64,000 bases of DNA from Pseudoflavonifractor sp050943825 (GTDB lineage: Bacteria > Bacillota > Clostridia > Oscillospirales > Oscillospiraceae), in contig NZ_JBMNPX010000014.1 of the NCBI RefSeq assembly GCF_050943825.1, positions 7,140 through 71,139 of the forward strand, given 5' to 3'. Positions 35,699 to 43,649 of the stretch are shown in pieces. Numbering within the stretch: the first letter of the stretch is position 1; each line of letters begins with the position of its first letter. Both the position numbers and the translations under genes were made by a program. Under the pieces are notes generated by a model that was not told where the DNA came from, ran no database searches, and saw only the letters and a program-made list of their open reading frames with translations.

Positions 35699-36199
35699 AT
35701 GGCGGGTTTGGATGAGATTCGCTCGCGCATGGCCGAGTTCCTGACAGAACAGGGCCTGGAGGCTGTGACCGCCTGGCCGGAGGCAAGACGGACACGGAGA
35801 AATGGGGCGGCCGCCGCCGTCTCCCTCCGCAGCTGTGAGGGCGGCCCGGCGGGCTTTCAGGACTATCTGGGCGAACGGTACAACCAGGACACCGGACGGT
35901 GGGAGGAGCTCTACGGCAGACGGGTGAAAATCACCTTCGGGCTGGACCTCTACGCTGCCCAGAGCAGCGGCGGCGCGGCGGCCATAGACAAGGCCCTGGA
36001 CACTCTGTCCGCCGCCCTCAACGGCCCGGGGCCCGACGGCCTGGATGTTCTGGAATTTTCCGCGGGAGAGACACAATTCCAGGAGGACAGCGAACTTTAC
36101 CACTGCCCGGTGGAGGCGGTATGTCAGGCACGGCTGTATGCCGTGGCCGACGAGGGCGGCACCTTCCTGGACTTTGAAATCAGAGGGGAGAGATTATGA
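35699..36199 (+). CDS. Tail completion/terminator-like protein (XkdJ position)
   Basis: A 166-residue alpha/beta protein just before the sheath gene (MAGLDEIRSRMAEFLTEQGL). It overlaps the sheath start by 4 bases. Proteins here cap the tail tube and mediate head attachment. Function by position. Confidence 0.5.
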   Translation: MAGLDEIRSRMAEFLTEQGLEAVTAWPEARRTRRNGAAAAVSLRSCEGGPAGFQDYLGERYNQDTGRWEELYGRRVKITFGLDLYAAQSSGGAAAIDKALDTLSAALNGPGPDGLDVLEFSAGETQFQEDSELYHCPVEAVCQARLYAVADEGGTFLDFEIRGERL

Positions 36200-37218
36200 G
36201 CGTGACGACACATGAACGGCCGGGGGTCTACTCCAGTTATGACGCCTCCGCTGTGGTGACCGCCTCCGGCGGCAGCAAGACGGTGGGCATTGCGGCGGTG
36301 AGCGAAGGCGGCGAGGCGGGCACCCTGTACAAGCTGACCAGGCTGGAGGAGGCTGAGGCCACCTTTGGCACAGGTGACACCATGACCGAGCTGGTGAAGC
36401 TCCTCTTCCTCAACGGCGCAGGGGCGGTATACGCCGTGCCTGTGACGGGAGAGGACGGATATGAGGCGGCCTTCCAGCTGCTGGCGGAGGAAGAGACTGT
36501 GGCCATCACGGTCTGCGACAGCGAGACACTGACGGTACAGCAGGCCCTGCGGGACAGCGTGAAGGCCGCGTCCGAGCTGCGGCGGGAGCGCATTGCCGTG
36601 GTGCCCGGCGGCACCGACGAAAACCCCAGCCAGCTGGCTGAGCGGGCAGGCAACCTCAACTGCGAGCGGGTGGTGCTCACTGCCCCCGGAGGGGCCAAGG
36701 CGGCCGCCGCTGTGGCAGGAGCCATCGCCGGAGAGAGCGACCCCGCCGTCCCTCTGGGCGGCGCGGAGCTGAAGGGTCTGACCGACCTGAGCGCCCGGTA
36801 CGACGACAATGAGATTGACACCCTGGTGCGGGGCGGCGTTACTCCCCTGGAGAATCTGGCCGGGGTGGTGAGTGTGGTGCGGGGCATCACCACCCGGACA
36901 AAGACCGGTGAGACCCCCGACACCACTTGGCGGGAGCTGTCCACCATCCTCATCATTGACGAGGTAATTCCCGGGCTGCGCAGCAGCCTGCGCGCCAAGT
37001 TCCATAGAGCCAAAAACACTGAGCAGAGCCGGGGCGCGGTGCGCTCTCAGGTGGTGGTGGAGCTGGAAAACCGGGTGAGCCGGGAGATCATCGACGCCTA
37101 CGAGAATGTGACGGTATCCGCACTGGAGGATGACCCCACCGTGTGTTTGGTGGAGTTCTCCTTCGCCGTGGTCCACGGCATGAACCAGATCTGGCTCACC
37201 GCGCACATCACCGTATAA
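36196..37218 (+). CDS. Contractile tail sheath protein (XkdK-like)
   Basis: 340 residues. An N-terminal strand (TTHERPGVYSSYDASAVV) precedes a central domain with the sheath hallmark VVPGGTDENPSQLAERAGNLN. A C-terminal domain follows with DTTWRELSTILIIDEV and NRVSREIIDAYENV, typical of the conserved part that links sheath rings. It identifies the particle as a myophage-type or tailocin-type contractile machine. At 340 residues it is on the short side, as in PBSX-like elements. Confidence 0.87.
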   Translation: MSVTTHERPGVYSSYDASAVVTASGGSKTVGIAAVSEGGEAGTLYKLTRLEEAEATFGTGDTMTELVKLLFLNGAGAVYAVPVTGEDGYEAAFQLLAEEETVAITVCDSETLTVQQALRDSVKAASELRRERIAVVPGGTDENPSQLAERAGNLNCERVVLTAPGGAKAAAAVAGAIAGESDPAVPLGGAELKGLTDLSARYDDNEIDTLVRGGVTPLENLAGVVSVVRGITTRTKTGETPDTTWRELSTILIIDEVIPGLRSSLRAKFHRAKNTEQSRGAVRSQVVVELENRVSREIIDAYENVTVSALEDDPTVCLVEFSFAVVHGMNQIWLTAHITV

Positions 37219-37233
37219 AGGGAGGGAACACAC

Positions 37234-37623
37234 ATGAATCTGTCGGGATTCCCCACAAGCAGTGACATCTATCTGGAGGTGGACGGCAAAAAGGTGGCGG
37301 TGGTCCAGAGCTACTCCGCCAAAACCAGCAAGACCAGCCAGACCGTGGAGGCCTTCGGCGAGGATGAGCCGGTGGCCACCATCCCCGGCCAGCGGACCCA
37401 CGTGCTGGAGCTGACCAGGCTCTACGCCACCGACGAGGCCATCCGGGATGGTATCAACTTCCACGACCTGGAGGACTTCAACCTGGTTATCTGCAAGCCT
37501 GACCGGAAGATCATCTACTCCGGCTGCCAGTGGAGCTCCATTGGCGAGACCGGCGCTCTGGGGGCCATGGTGGTGGAGAAGATCACCATTGTGGCGGCCA
37601 AGCGGATCGAGATGAAGGTGTAA
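37234..37623 (+). CDS. Tail tube protein (XkdM-like)
   Basis: A 129-residue beta-barrel protein (NLSGFPTSSDIYLEVDGKKV ... LYATDEAIRDGINFHDLEDF ... VVEKITIVAAKRIE) of the XkdM family, which polymerises as the inner tube within the sheath. Right position and size. GGAGGG upstream. Confidence 0.82.
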   Translation: MNLSGFPTSSDIYLEVDGKKVAVVQSYSAKTSKTSQTVEAFGEDEPVATIPGQRTHVLELTRLYATDEAIRDGINFHDLEDFNLVICKPDRKIIYSGCQWSSIGETGALGAMVVEKITIVAAKRIEMKV

Positions 37624-37626
37624 GCC

Positions 37627-38058
37627 ATGGAGGAGAACTGGTCGGTGCTGCTGGGCGGCAGGCGGCGTATCAAGGTGGACAGGGGCATGGAGCTGCGGCT
37701 CCTCTCCGCCCTGGAGCTACTGGAGGCCGGACGTGAGGCTGAGCAGCTGGCACACAGGGAGGAGGAGAAGGCACTGTGCGCCAACGCCTGTCTGCTTGCC
37801 AGAGCGCTGGAACGGGACAGAAAGCCGGTGTTTCCGGACGGTGAGGCGGTGCTCAAGGGGCTCTCCGCCGGAGAGATCGGAGCCTTGGCCAAGATGTGGA
37901 GTGGCCTGAACAGAATGGAAAATCCGAGTCCGGAGGACGGAGAGGAGCGGGTGGACACCCTAAAAAAAGCCTGGAGCACACGCCTGAGGCGCGCCTTCGC
38001 TGGCGTGTGCTCAAAGCTTTCGGGGCTCTCCCCACTGAGGCGCGGACAAAGGAGATGA
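37627..38058 (+). CDS. Tail assembly chaperone, short form (XkdN-like)
   Basis: A 143-residue protein directly after the tube gene, where myophages encode a chaperone that coats the tape measure. Near its 3' end the frame runs over a slippery A7 heptamer (37962-37968, read CTA AAA AAA GCC). A -1 shift there continues into a second open frame to 38264, giving a fused product of about 212 residues. Such a short/long pair made by programmed frameshifting is a well-known feature of tail chaperone genes. Confidence 0.7.
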   Translation: MEENWSVLLGGRRRIKVDRGMELRLLSALELLEAGREAEQLAHREEEKALCANACLLARALERDRKPVFPDGEAVLKGLSAGEIGALAKMWSGLNRMENPSPEDGEERVDTLKKAWSTRLRRAFAGVCSKLSGLSPLRRGQRR

Positions 38059-38264
38059 CCGGCCGGGACTACCTCTGGTGCGCCCTCAATCTGCTGCTGG
38101 ACCAGGAGGAGGAACTGGCGGCCCTGTGTCCCTCCTGCCGGGCAGAGGCCCAGGAGGGACGCTGCCCGGTGTGCGGAGGTCCGGCAGCCCCGGCAAACGC
38201 CGGGGAAAACCAGTCCTTCGATCTGGAGCGGTATGAGCGGCTGAAACGGGGGGAGCAGGTATGA
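37968..38264 (+). CDS. Frameshifted extension of the tail chaperone (zinc-ribbon-like)
   Basis: Open in the -1 frame relative to 37627-38058 and entered by slippage at the A7 tract; it could alternatively start at the ATG at 38055, which has AAAGGAG upstream and overlaps the previous stop. The segment carries a CPSC/CPVC pair (C-x2-C twice, 15 residues apart), suggesting a zinc ribbon. It ends overlapping the next gene. Either the fused or the free form could exist; the slippery site favours the fusion. Confidence 0.6.
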   Translation, partial: SLEHTPEARLRWRVLKAFGALPTEARTKEMTGRDYLWCALNLLLDQEEELAALCPSCRAEAQEGRCPVCGGPAAPANAGENQSFDLERYERLKRGEQV

Positions 38265-38773
38265 CGGACTACATCGCTCTGGCCCTGGAGGAACAGGAGG
38301 AGCGGGAAAATAACGAGACAGCGGAGCTCCTGCTGGAGCAGCACAGCACCGCCGGTGTTAGAAGGGAAAAAACACGGAGGCAGGGGCTGGAAGAGCCTGT
38401 GGCAGAAGGCGGCGGAGCGGTTTGGAGCGGCAATACCTCGGGAACTGGGGTACAGACCGGGAAGGTGCCGGACGCCGGGCTGACGGAGATGGCGGCCGGC
38501 CAGACACAGGCATGGCTGGAGACGGCGGCGTCTGTGGGCACTGGAAACTGGCTGGAAGAGACAGCTGCTGTGCTCCGGGGGAGTGCTTCCGGCGGAGGGC
38601 TTTATCAGAAGCTGAGACAGGCGCAGACAGCGGCGGAATACTGGCCCAACCGGACAAGCGTGGCCCTTCTGCCGGCGGAGGAAGGGAACGGTGCTGTCCA
38701 GGGACTGGCGGAGCTGGACCGGGCCTTCCAGCGGGATGCCCGCCGGTATGACGGCGGATTTGAATTTTACTGA
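38261..38773 (+). CDS. Unassigned protein at the tape-measure position
   Basis: A 170-residue protein (MTDYIALALEEQEERENNET; ends ELDRAFQRDARRYDGGFEFY) lying exactly between the tail chaperone and the LysM tail protein. In PBSX and other myophages that slot holds the tape measure, usually over 500 residues with long helices and membrane segments. This protein has neither; it is Gly/Ala/Glu rich. It may be a much-reduced tape measure, a remnant, or a different protein. The reading frame is intact, with an overlapping start. Confidence 0.5.
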   Translation: MTDYIALALEEQEERENNETAELLLEQHSTAGVRREKTRRQGLEEPVAEGGGAVWSGNTSGTGVQTGKVPDAGLTEMAAGQTQAWLETAASVGTGNWLEETAAVLRGSASGGGLYQKLRQAQTAAEYWPNRTSVALLPAEEGNGAVQGLAELDRAFQRDARRYDGGFEFY

Positions 38774-38778
38774 GGGGG

Positions 38779-39369
38779 ATGGACATGGGCAGACTGGCGG
38801 CAATGCGGTACAAAAATTATGTATGGCCCCACAATCCCAGGGTCTACACCATTGAATACAGACGGGAAGTTGTGGCGCGAAAGGTGCCCTTCGGCCGGTA
38901 CTGCCTCCAGGACCTGGGGCCTACCCGGCGGGTCATGAAGGGCGAGGGGGAGTTCGTGGGCCAGGGTGCCTACGACGAGTTTAAAAAGCTGGCCTCCGTC
39001 TTCTACGGCGAGGGACCCGGGCTGCTGGTCCATCCGGTATGGCAGTCGGCCAAGGCCTACTTCGCCGCCCTCTCTCTGAAGCAGGAACCCAGAGCCGACT
39101 ATGTCAGCTACTCCTTTGAATTCTGGGAGTGCTACGACGGCTACCAGGAGGGCTTGAAAGAGATTGTGGGAGAAACGGTGGACACTGGCAGTACGGGTAT
39201 CGGCAGCGCCGCGGGGAGCGGAATGGCCTATCATACGGTGATTGTGGGAGAGACCCTGTGGAGCATCTCCTTGCTCTATGGTACCACGGTGGAGAATCTG
39301 GTGAAGCTCAATCCCCAGATTAAAAACCCCAACCTCATCTACCCCGGAGAGCAGGTGCGGGTGAAGTGA
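38779..39369 (+). CDS. LysM-domain tail hub protein (XkdP-like)
   Basis: 196 residues. The N-terminal part (VVARKVPFGRYCLQDLGPTRRVMKGEGEFVG) resembles the DNA-circularisation-type N-terminal domain found in XkdP-like proteins. Residues about 155-196 form one LysM (YHTVIVGETLWSISLLYGTT to YPGEQVRV), a peptidoglycan-binding module. It links tube and baseplate and may touch the wall on contraction. Confidence 0.78.
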   Translation: MDMGRLAAMRYKNYVWPHNPRVYTIEYRREVVARKVPFGRYCLQDLGPTRRVMKGEGEFVGQGAYDEFKKLASVFYGEGPGLLVHPVWQSAKAYFAALSLKQEPRADYVSYSFEFWECYDGYQEGLKEIVGETVDTGSTGIGSAAGSGMAYHTVIVGETLWSISLLYGTTVENLVKLNPQIKNPNLIYPGEQVRVK

Positions 39370-40316
39370 CGGGAAAGCTGATTGGATACGACGGGAAGGA
39401 ATACGCCCTGCCCGTTCTGCTGGAGTGGACGCTGAATTACGGCACCGGAACCCCATGTGACAGCTTTGAGGTACGCTGTCCCTGGGGAAACGGACTGGAC
39501 GGGGCTCTGTCTGACGCGGTGGAGTTTGTGGCTGAGGAGGACGGCGAGACCGTGTTCCGTGGAGTGGTGGATGAGTACGAGTGGAGCTGCGGCAGCGGCG
39601 GAAGCACTCTGCTCATCTCCGGACGGGGCATGGCCGGACGGCTGCTGGACAACGAGGCCGAGCCCGCCGACTACCAGACCGCCACGCTGGGGGACATCCT
39701 GCGGGACCATGTGACTCCCTATGGCATTCAGACAGCGGAGGGAGCCAGTCTGCCGGCGGTGCCCGGCTTCTCAGTGGAGAGTGGCAGCAGCGAATGGCAG
39801 GTGCTCTACAACTTCGCGCGCTATTACGGCGGCGTGGAGCCCCGCTTCGACCGGCATGGCATCCTCCACCTCACCCCATGGGAGGACGGAAAACGGCTGG
39901 TGCTGGACAACGGCGCCGCCGTGGAGGAAATCAGGTGGACGGAGAAGCGCTACGGCGTGCTCTCCGAGGTGCTGGTACGGGACCGAACCACCCAGAGCGT
40001 ACAGCGGGTGGTCAACCAGTCCGTCCTGGACAGGGGCGGTATGTGCCGGCGGGTACTCACCATGCCGGGCAAGAGTAGCTACCAGGCCATGCGGTACAGC
40101 GGTCGGTTCCAGCTGGAGCAGTCCGCCGCAGAGCGGCTGCGGCTGGTGCTGACCCTGGCGGGCCGGGTGGAGGTCTGGCCCGGGGATCTGGTGGAGCTGA
40201 ATCTGGAGCGGTACGGCCTGTACGGCGAGTGGCGGGTGCTGTCAACTGGGTACAGCGGAGACGGAAAGGGACTTCACACCGTGCTGGAGCTGGGCGAGCG
40301 GGAGATTACGGTTTGA
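39366..40316 (+). CDS. Baseplate hub protein (XkdQ-like)
   Basis: 316 residues, starting at a GTG that overlaps the previous stop. The beta-rich N-terminus (WTLNYGTGTPCDSFEVRCPW) and the domain with VLYNFARYYGGVEPRFDRHG and RVEVWPGDLVELNL are typical of XkdQ/gp27-type hub proteins. It sits in the expected order before the spike gene. Confidence 0.75.
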   Translation: MTGKLIGYDGKEYALPVLLEWTLNYGTGTPCDSFEVRCPWGNGLDGALSDAVEFVAEEDGETVFRGVVDEYEWSCGSGGSTLLISGRGMAGRLLDNEAEPADYQTATLGDILRDHVTPYGIQTAEGASLPAVPGFSVESGSSEWQVLYNFARYYGGVEPRFDRHGILHLTPWEDGKRLVLDNGAAVEEIRWTEKRYGVLSEVLVRDRTTQSVQRVVNQSVLDRGGMCRRVLTMPGKSSYQAMRYSGRFQLEQSAAERLRLVLTLAGRVEVWPGDLVELNLERYGLYGEWRVLSTGYSGDGKGLHTVLELGEREITV

Positions 40317-40331
40317 GAGAGGGGGAGGCCC

Positions 40332-40706
40332 GTGTGGCTTTCTGAGCGGAAGAGAGGCAGAGGGTACGGAGAGGCCATGGTGGGACAGACCACCCTGAGC
40401 GGCGACCCGGCGGGCGCTTACCTGGACGCGGAGCGGCGGGCGTTGGTCGTCTTTGCCCCCGGGGGGTATGTCTGGCGGCCCGCTGTGGGGGAAGAGGTGC
40501 TGGTGCTCAAACAGGAGGGGGAAAATTCCTGCGTGGTGGGCGTGCGCTGCGGCGGCGACCTGGCTCCCGGCGAGGTGCTCATTCACGCCGGGCAGGGGGA
40601 TGCGGCGGTAAAGCTGGGGAACGACGGTACGGTGAGCCTGATGGGGCAGGTACTCATCAACGGCGTTCCCCTGGAGGATATGCTGAACAAAGGCGGGGAA
40701 GCATGA
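40332..40706 (+). CDS. Baseplate spike-like protein (XkdR / gpV position)
   Basis: A 124-residue beta protein (GTG start) with an OB-like segment (RRALVVFAPGGYVWRPAVGEEVLVL) and a short repetitive end (DAAVKLGNDGTVSLMGQVLINGVPL) resembling the C-terminal beta-helix of membrane-piercing spikes. It overlaps the next gene. Function by synteny and pattern. Confidence 0.6.
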   Translation: MWLSERKRGRGYGEAMVGQTTLSGDPAGAYLDAERRALVVFAPGGYVWRPAVGEEVLVLKQEGENSCVVGVRCGGDLAPGEVLIHAGQGDAAVKLGNDGTVSLMGQVLINGVPLEDMLNKGGEA

Positions 40707-41056
40707 CGGAACTGATGATACGGGACGGAGACTATGTGCCCGACGGAAAGGGCGGTCTGGCCCGGGCGGAGGGAAATGACGCCATTTTGCAGCGGGTACT
40801 GTGGAAGCTCACCCTGCGGCGGGGCAGCTTCCCCTTCCTGCCCGACCTGGGCAGCAGGCTTTATCTCCTGACCCGGGAGAAACCGGGGAACCGGCTGGCT
40901 ATGGCGAAGCAGTACGTCCAGGAGGCCCTGGAAGGGGAGGATGGCCTGGAGGTCACCGGCGTGGAGCTGACGGAGGAGAACGGAATTGGCCTGCTGAAGG
41001 TGGAGCTGACCTATGAGGGAGGAACCTTGACGGCAGGCGTGGCCCTGGAGGAGTGA
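40703..41056 (+). CDS. Baseplate wedge protein, gp25/XkdS-like
   Basis: 117 residues with a short beta start, LARAEGNDAILQRVLWKLTLRRGSFPFLPDLGS and a second half rich in strands, as in the gp25/DUF2634 family that nucleates sheath assembly. Next to the J-type wedge gene. Confidence 0.72.
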   Translation: MTELMIRDGDYVPDGKGGLARAEGNDAILQRVLWKLTLRRGSFPFLPDLGSRLYLLTREKPGNRLAMAKQYVQEALEGEDGLEVTGVELTEENGIGLLKVELTYEGGTLTAGVALEE

Positions 41057-41063
41057 CGGCGAA

Positions 41064-42122
41064 ATGAAAACAGTTGACGAGATATACGGCGAGCTGGCGG
41101 CGGCCTTCGCCGGGGCCACAGGCCAGACGGCGGGACAGGACGGGGACCTGGCGGTACGCCTCTATGCAGTGGCTGCCCAGGTCTACGCCCTGTATGTACA
41201 GGCGGACTGGACGGCGCGGCAGTGCTTTCCCCAGACGGCGGCAGGGGAGTACCTGGACCAGCACGCCTTCCTGCGGGGCCTGGAGCGGAAGGAGGCAGCC
41301 CAGGCGGTGGGTGTCATCCGCTTCCACGTGGACCAGGTGGGCAGCACCGACCTGACCATCCCGGCGGGCACGGTATGCATGACGGCGGGGCTGGTGCGCT
41401 TTGAGACCACTGAGGCAGCGGTACTCCAGGCAGGGAGACTTTATGTTGATGCCCCGGCCAGGGCGGTGGAGCCCGGCGCGGCCGGCAACGCGGCGGCGGA
41501 GACCATCCTGACCATGGCGGTGGCCCCGGTGGGGGTGAGCAGGTGCTCTAACCCGGAGGGCTTCACCGGCGGCACCGACCAGGAGGACGACGAGACCCTG
41601 CGGGCACGGGTGCTGGAGACCTACCGGCGTCTGCCCAACGGTGCCAACGCCGCCTTCTATGAGCAGGGGGCCCTGTCCTTCCCGGAGGTGGCCGCGGCAG
41701 TGGTGCTGCCCAGAAGGCGGGGGACGGGCACCGTGGATGTGGTGGTGTCCACAGCGGCGGGCAGCTCGGACGAGGAGCTGCTGGAGCAGCTGACCGCCTA
41801 CTTCCAGGAGCGGCGGGAAATCGCTGTGGATGTGCAGGTACTCGCACCCAAAGAGAAGACGGTGGATGTGTCGGTGACGGTGGCTGCAAAAGAAGGCAGT
41901 GACGCCGCCGGTGTGCGGACAGCGGTGGAGCAGGCTCTGCGAAGCTGGTTCAACGGTGGACTGCTGGGGCAGAACGTGCTGCGGGCCAAGCTGGGGGCTG
42001 TAATCTTCGGTGTGGAAGGTGTGGAGAACTACGACCTGACCGCACCGGCGGCGGATGTGGCAGTGGAACAGGATGAGCTGCCTAAACTGGGCAGCCTGAG
42101 CGTGACGGAGATGAGTACATGA
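41064..42122 (+). CDS. Baseplate J-like wedge protein (XkdT-like)
   Basis: A 352-residue protein with the family features AVRLYAVAAQVYALY, AGTVCMTAGLVRFETTE, GFTGGTDQEDDETLRARVLE, and the C-terminal LEQLTAYFQERREIAVDVQVLAP followed by an EQALRSWFNGG helix. It forms the wedges around the hub that fire the sheath. It overlaps the next gene by 4 bases (ATGA). Confidence 0.87.
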   Translation: MKTVDEIYGELAAAFAGATGQTAGQDGDLAVRLYAVAAQVYALYVQADWTARQCFPQTAAGEYLDQHAFLRGLERKEAAQAVGVIRFHVDQVGSTDLTIPAGTVCMTAGLVRFETTEAAVLQAGRLYVDAPARAVEPGAAGNAAAETILTMAVAPVGVSRCSNPEGFTGGTDQEDDETLRARVLETYRRLPNGANAAFYEQGALSFPEVAAAVVLPRRRGTGTVDVVVSTAAGSSDEELLEQLTAYFQERREIAVDVQVLAPKEKTVDVSVTVAAKEGSDAAGVRTAVEQALRSWFNGGLLGQNVLRAKLGAVIFGVEGVENYDLTAPAADVAVEQDELPKLGSLSVTEMST

Positions 42123-42685
42123 GCTGCGGGGAGTATTTAAAGGAATTGCTGCGGCCCCTGGGGGTCTACCAGCTGGAGGGCACCATCAACGGCGGTGAAC
42201 TGGAGGCCCAGGGGCAGGCACTGGACGGCGTGGCGGGGACGCTGGACACCCTTCAGCGGGAGATGCTGCTCACCACCGCGGAGGATGCAGGGCTGGAGGC
42301 CATTGAGTGCCTCTTGAGCCGCAGGCCGGTGACCGAGACGGCGGAGGGACGGCGGGCAGCCCTGGCCGCTCTTCTCCGCATCGGCGGAGACAGCTTTACC
42401 CTGGCAGCCATCAACGACAACCTGGCCGGGTGCGGCATCAACGCTGTGGCCAGCGAGACGGAGACACCGGGCACGGTGGAGGTGCGCTTTCCCGATGTGC
42501 CCGGCATCCCCGACGGTTTTGAGGAGCTGCGGGCCATCATTGAGGACATCCTGCCCTGCCATCTGGCGGTGGAGTATGTGTACTGGTATGTGACCTGGGG
42601 GATGCTGGAGGACCGGTTCGCCACATGGGGAGAGCTGGAGCAGCTGAATCTGACCTGGGGCGAGGTAGAGAAACTGGTGACCTGA
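42119..42685 (+). CDS. Baseplate protein XkdU-like (YmfQ/DUF2313)
   Basis: 188 residues (CGEYLKELLRPLGVYQLEG at the start, PGIPDGFEELRAIIEDILPCHLAVEYVYWY near the end), matching the tail-tip YmfQ family that connects wedge to fibre. An odd repeat at the end (TWGMLEDRFATWGELEQLNLT, then WGEVEKL) is visible. Confidence 0.75.
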   Translation: MSCGEYLKELLRPLGVYQLEGTINGGELEAQGQALDGVAGTLDTLQREMLLTTAEDAGLEAIECLLSRRPVTETAEGRRAALAALLRIGGDSFTLAAINDNLAGCGINAVASETETPGTVEVRFPDVPGIPDGFEELRAIIEDILPCHLAVEYVYWYVTWGMLEDRFATWGELEQLNLTWGEVEKLVT

Positions 42686-42704
42686 GCGGGAGGAGAGCAA
42701 AAAC

Positions 42705-43163
42705 ATGAGACGGATTGAAGTGCGCCGGGGCGTGGTGCGCTACGAGAAGGAGCGGAGCGACCTGGTACAGGAGGCGGTCATCGCCATGGCACAGCAGGCC
42801 GCCGCGGTGCTGGAGGATGACGAAGCCGCCAAGGTGGGCGTGCTGTTTCCCCAGTGGACGCCGGGGACAGCCTACAAGACGGGAGAGCGGATCTCCGACG
42901 AGGCAGGCAACCTGTACCGGGTGATTCAAGACCACACGGCACAGGCCGACTGGCCCATGGACCAGACTCCGGCACTGTACACGCCCCTGGGCGTGACGGA
43001 GGAAAACCCGGAGGAAATTCCAGAGTGGCGGCAGCCTCTGGGCTCTGAGGACGCCTACCACATTGGCGACCGGGTGAAGTACCAGGGAAAAATCTACGAG
43101 TGCACCGAGGACAACAATGTCTGGGCACCGGATGTGCGGGGCTGGACTGAGGTGGCAGAGTGA
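42705..43163 (+). CDS. Tail-tip protein with two CBM5/12-like carbohydrate-binding repeats
   Basis: 152 residues. After a helical start come two aromatic-rich modules of the chitin-binding type: FPQWTPGTAYKTGERISDEA with NLYRVIQDH, and EDAYHIGDRVKYQGKIYECT ending in WTEV. This is where PBSX-like clusters encode fibres, but no collagen-like or long fibre gene is present. It may bind cell-wall glycan. It overlaps the holin start. Confidence 0.7.
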   Translation: MRRIEVRRGVVRYEKERSDLVQEAVIAMAQQAAAVLEDDEAAKVGVLFPQWTPGTAYKTGERISDEAGNLYRVIQDHTAQADWPMDQTPALYTPLGVTEENPEEIPEWRQPLGSEDAYHIGDRVKYQGKIYECTEDNNVWAPDVRGWTEVAE

Positions 43164-43606
43164 ACTGGGCAGAGATGAAGATTGGGATTCTGGCGGCAGT
43201 GGCTGCGGCGGGAAGCATTCTCACCGGCTGGCTGGGAGGCTGGGACATTGCCCTCCAGACCCTGTTGGTGCTTATGGCGGTGGACTGCGTCTCCGGTGTG
43301 GTGGTGGCGGCAGTGTTTAAGCGCTCCGCCAAGAGCGAGGGCGGGCGGCTGGACAGCGGCGCAGGATTCCGGGGACTGTGTAAGAAATGCGCCGAACTGG
43401 TGCTGGTGCTGCTGGCCGTCCGGCTGGACGCTCTCACGGGCAGCGGCCAGTACGCCCGGATGGCAGTGCTGATTTTCTTTATTGGGAATGAGGGACTGTC
43501 TATTCTGGAGAACCTGGGCCTGATGGGAGTGCCCTACCCCGCCTTTTTGAAAAACGCCCTGGAGGTATTGCTGGAAAAAGGAGACCAGGGAGAGTCGGAG
43601 CAGTAA
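43160..43606 (+). CDS. Phage holin (holin_4 / TcdE-like)
   Basis: 148 residues with three or four membrane segments (ILAAVAAAGSILTGWLGGW, ALQTLLVLMAVDCVSGVVVAAVF, AELVLVLLAVRLDALTG, MAVLIFFIGNEGLSILENLGLMG) and the conserved GLSILENLGLMGVPYP motif. It permits endolysin or toxin release. No endolysin gene is adjacent in this window. Confidence 0.85.
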   Translation: MNWAEMKIGILAAVAAAGSILTGWLGGWDIALQTLLVLMAVDCVSGVVVAAVFKRSAKSEGGRLDSGAGFRGLCKKCAELVLVLLAVRLDALTGSGQYARMAVLIFFIGNEGLSILENLGLMGVPYPAFLKNALEVLLEKGDQGESEQ

Positions 43607-43610
43607 AAAG

Positions 43611-43640
43611 ACCCCGGCCGTGGAGCTTCACGGCCGGGGC
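43611..43640. terminator. Terminator between the phage-like cluster and the SLH gene
   Basis: CCCCGGCCGTG / CACGGCCGGGG stem. The T tract (TCTTTTTAC) is on the minus-strand side, so it mainly serves the SLH gene at 43650. Confidence 0.8.
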
Positions 43641-43649
43641 GTCGCTGTA

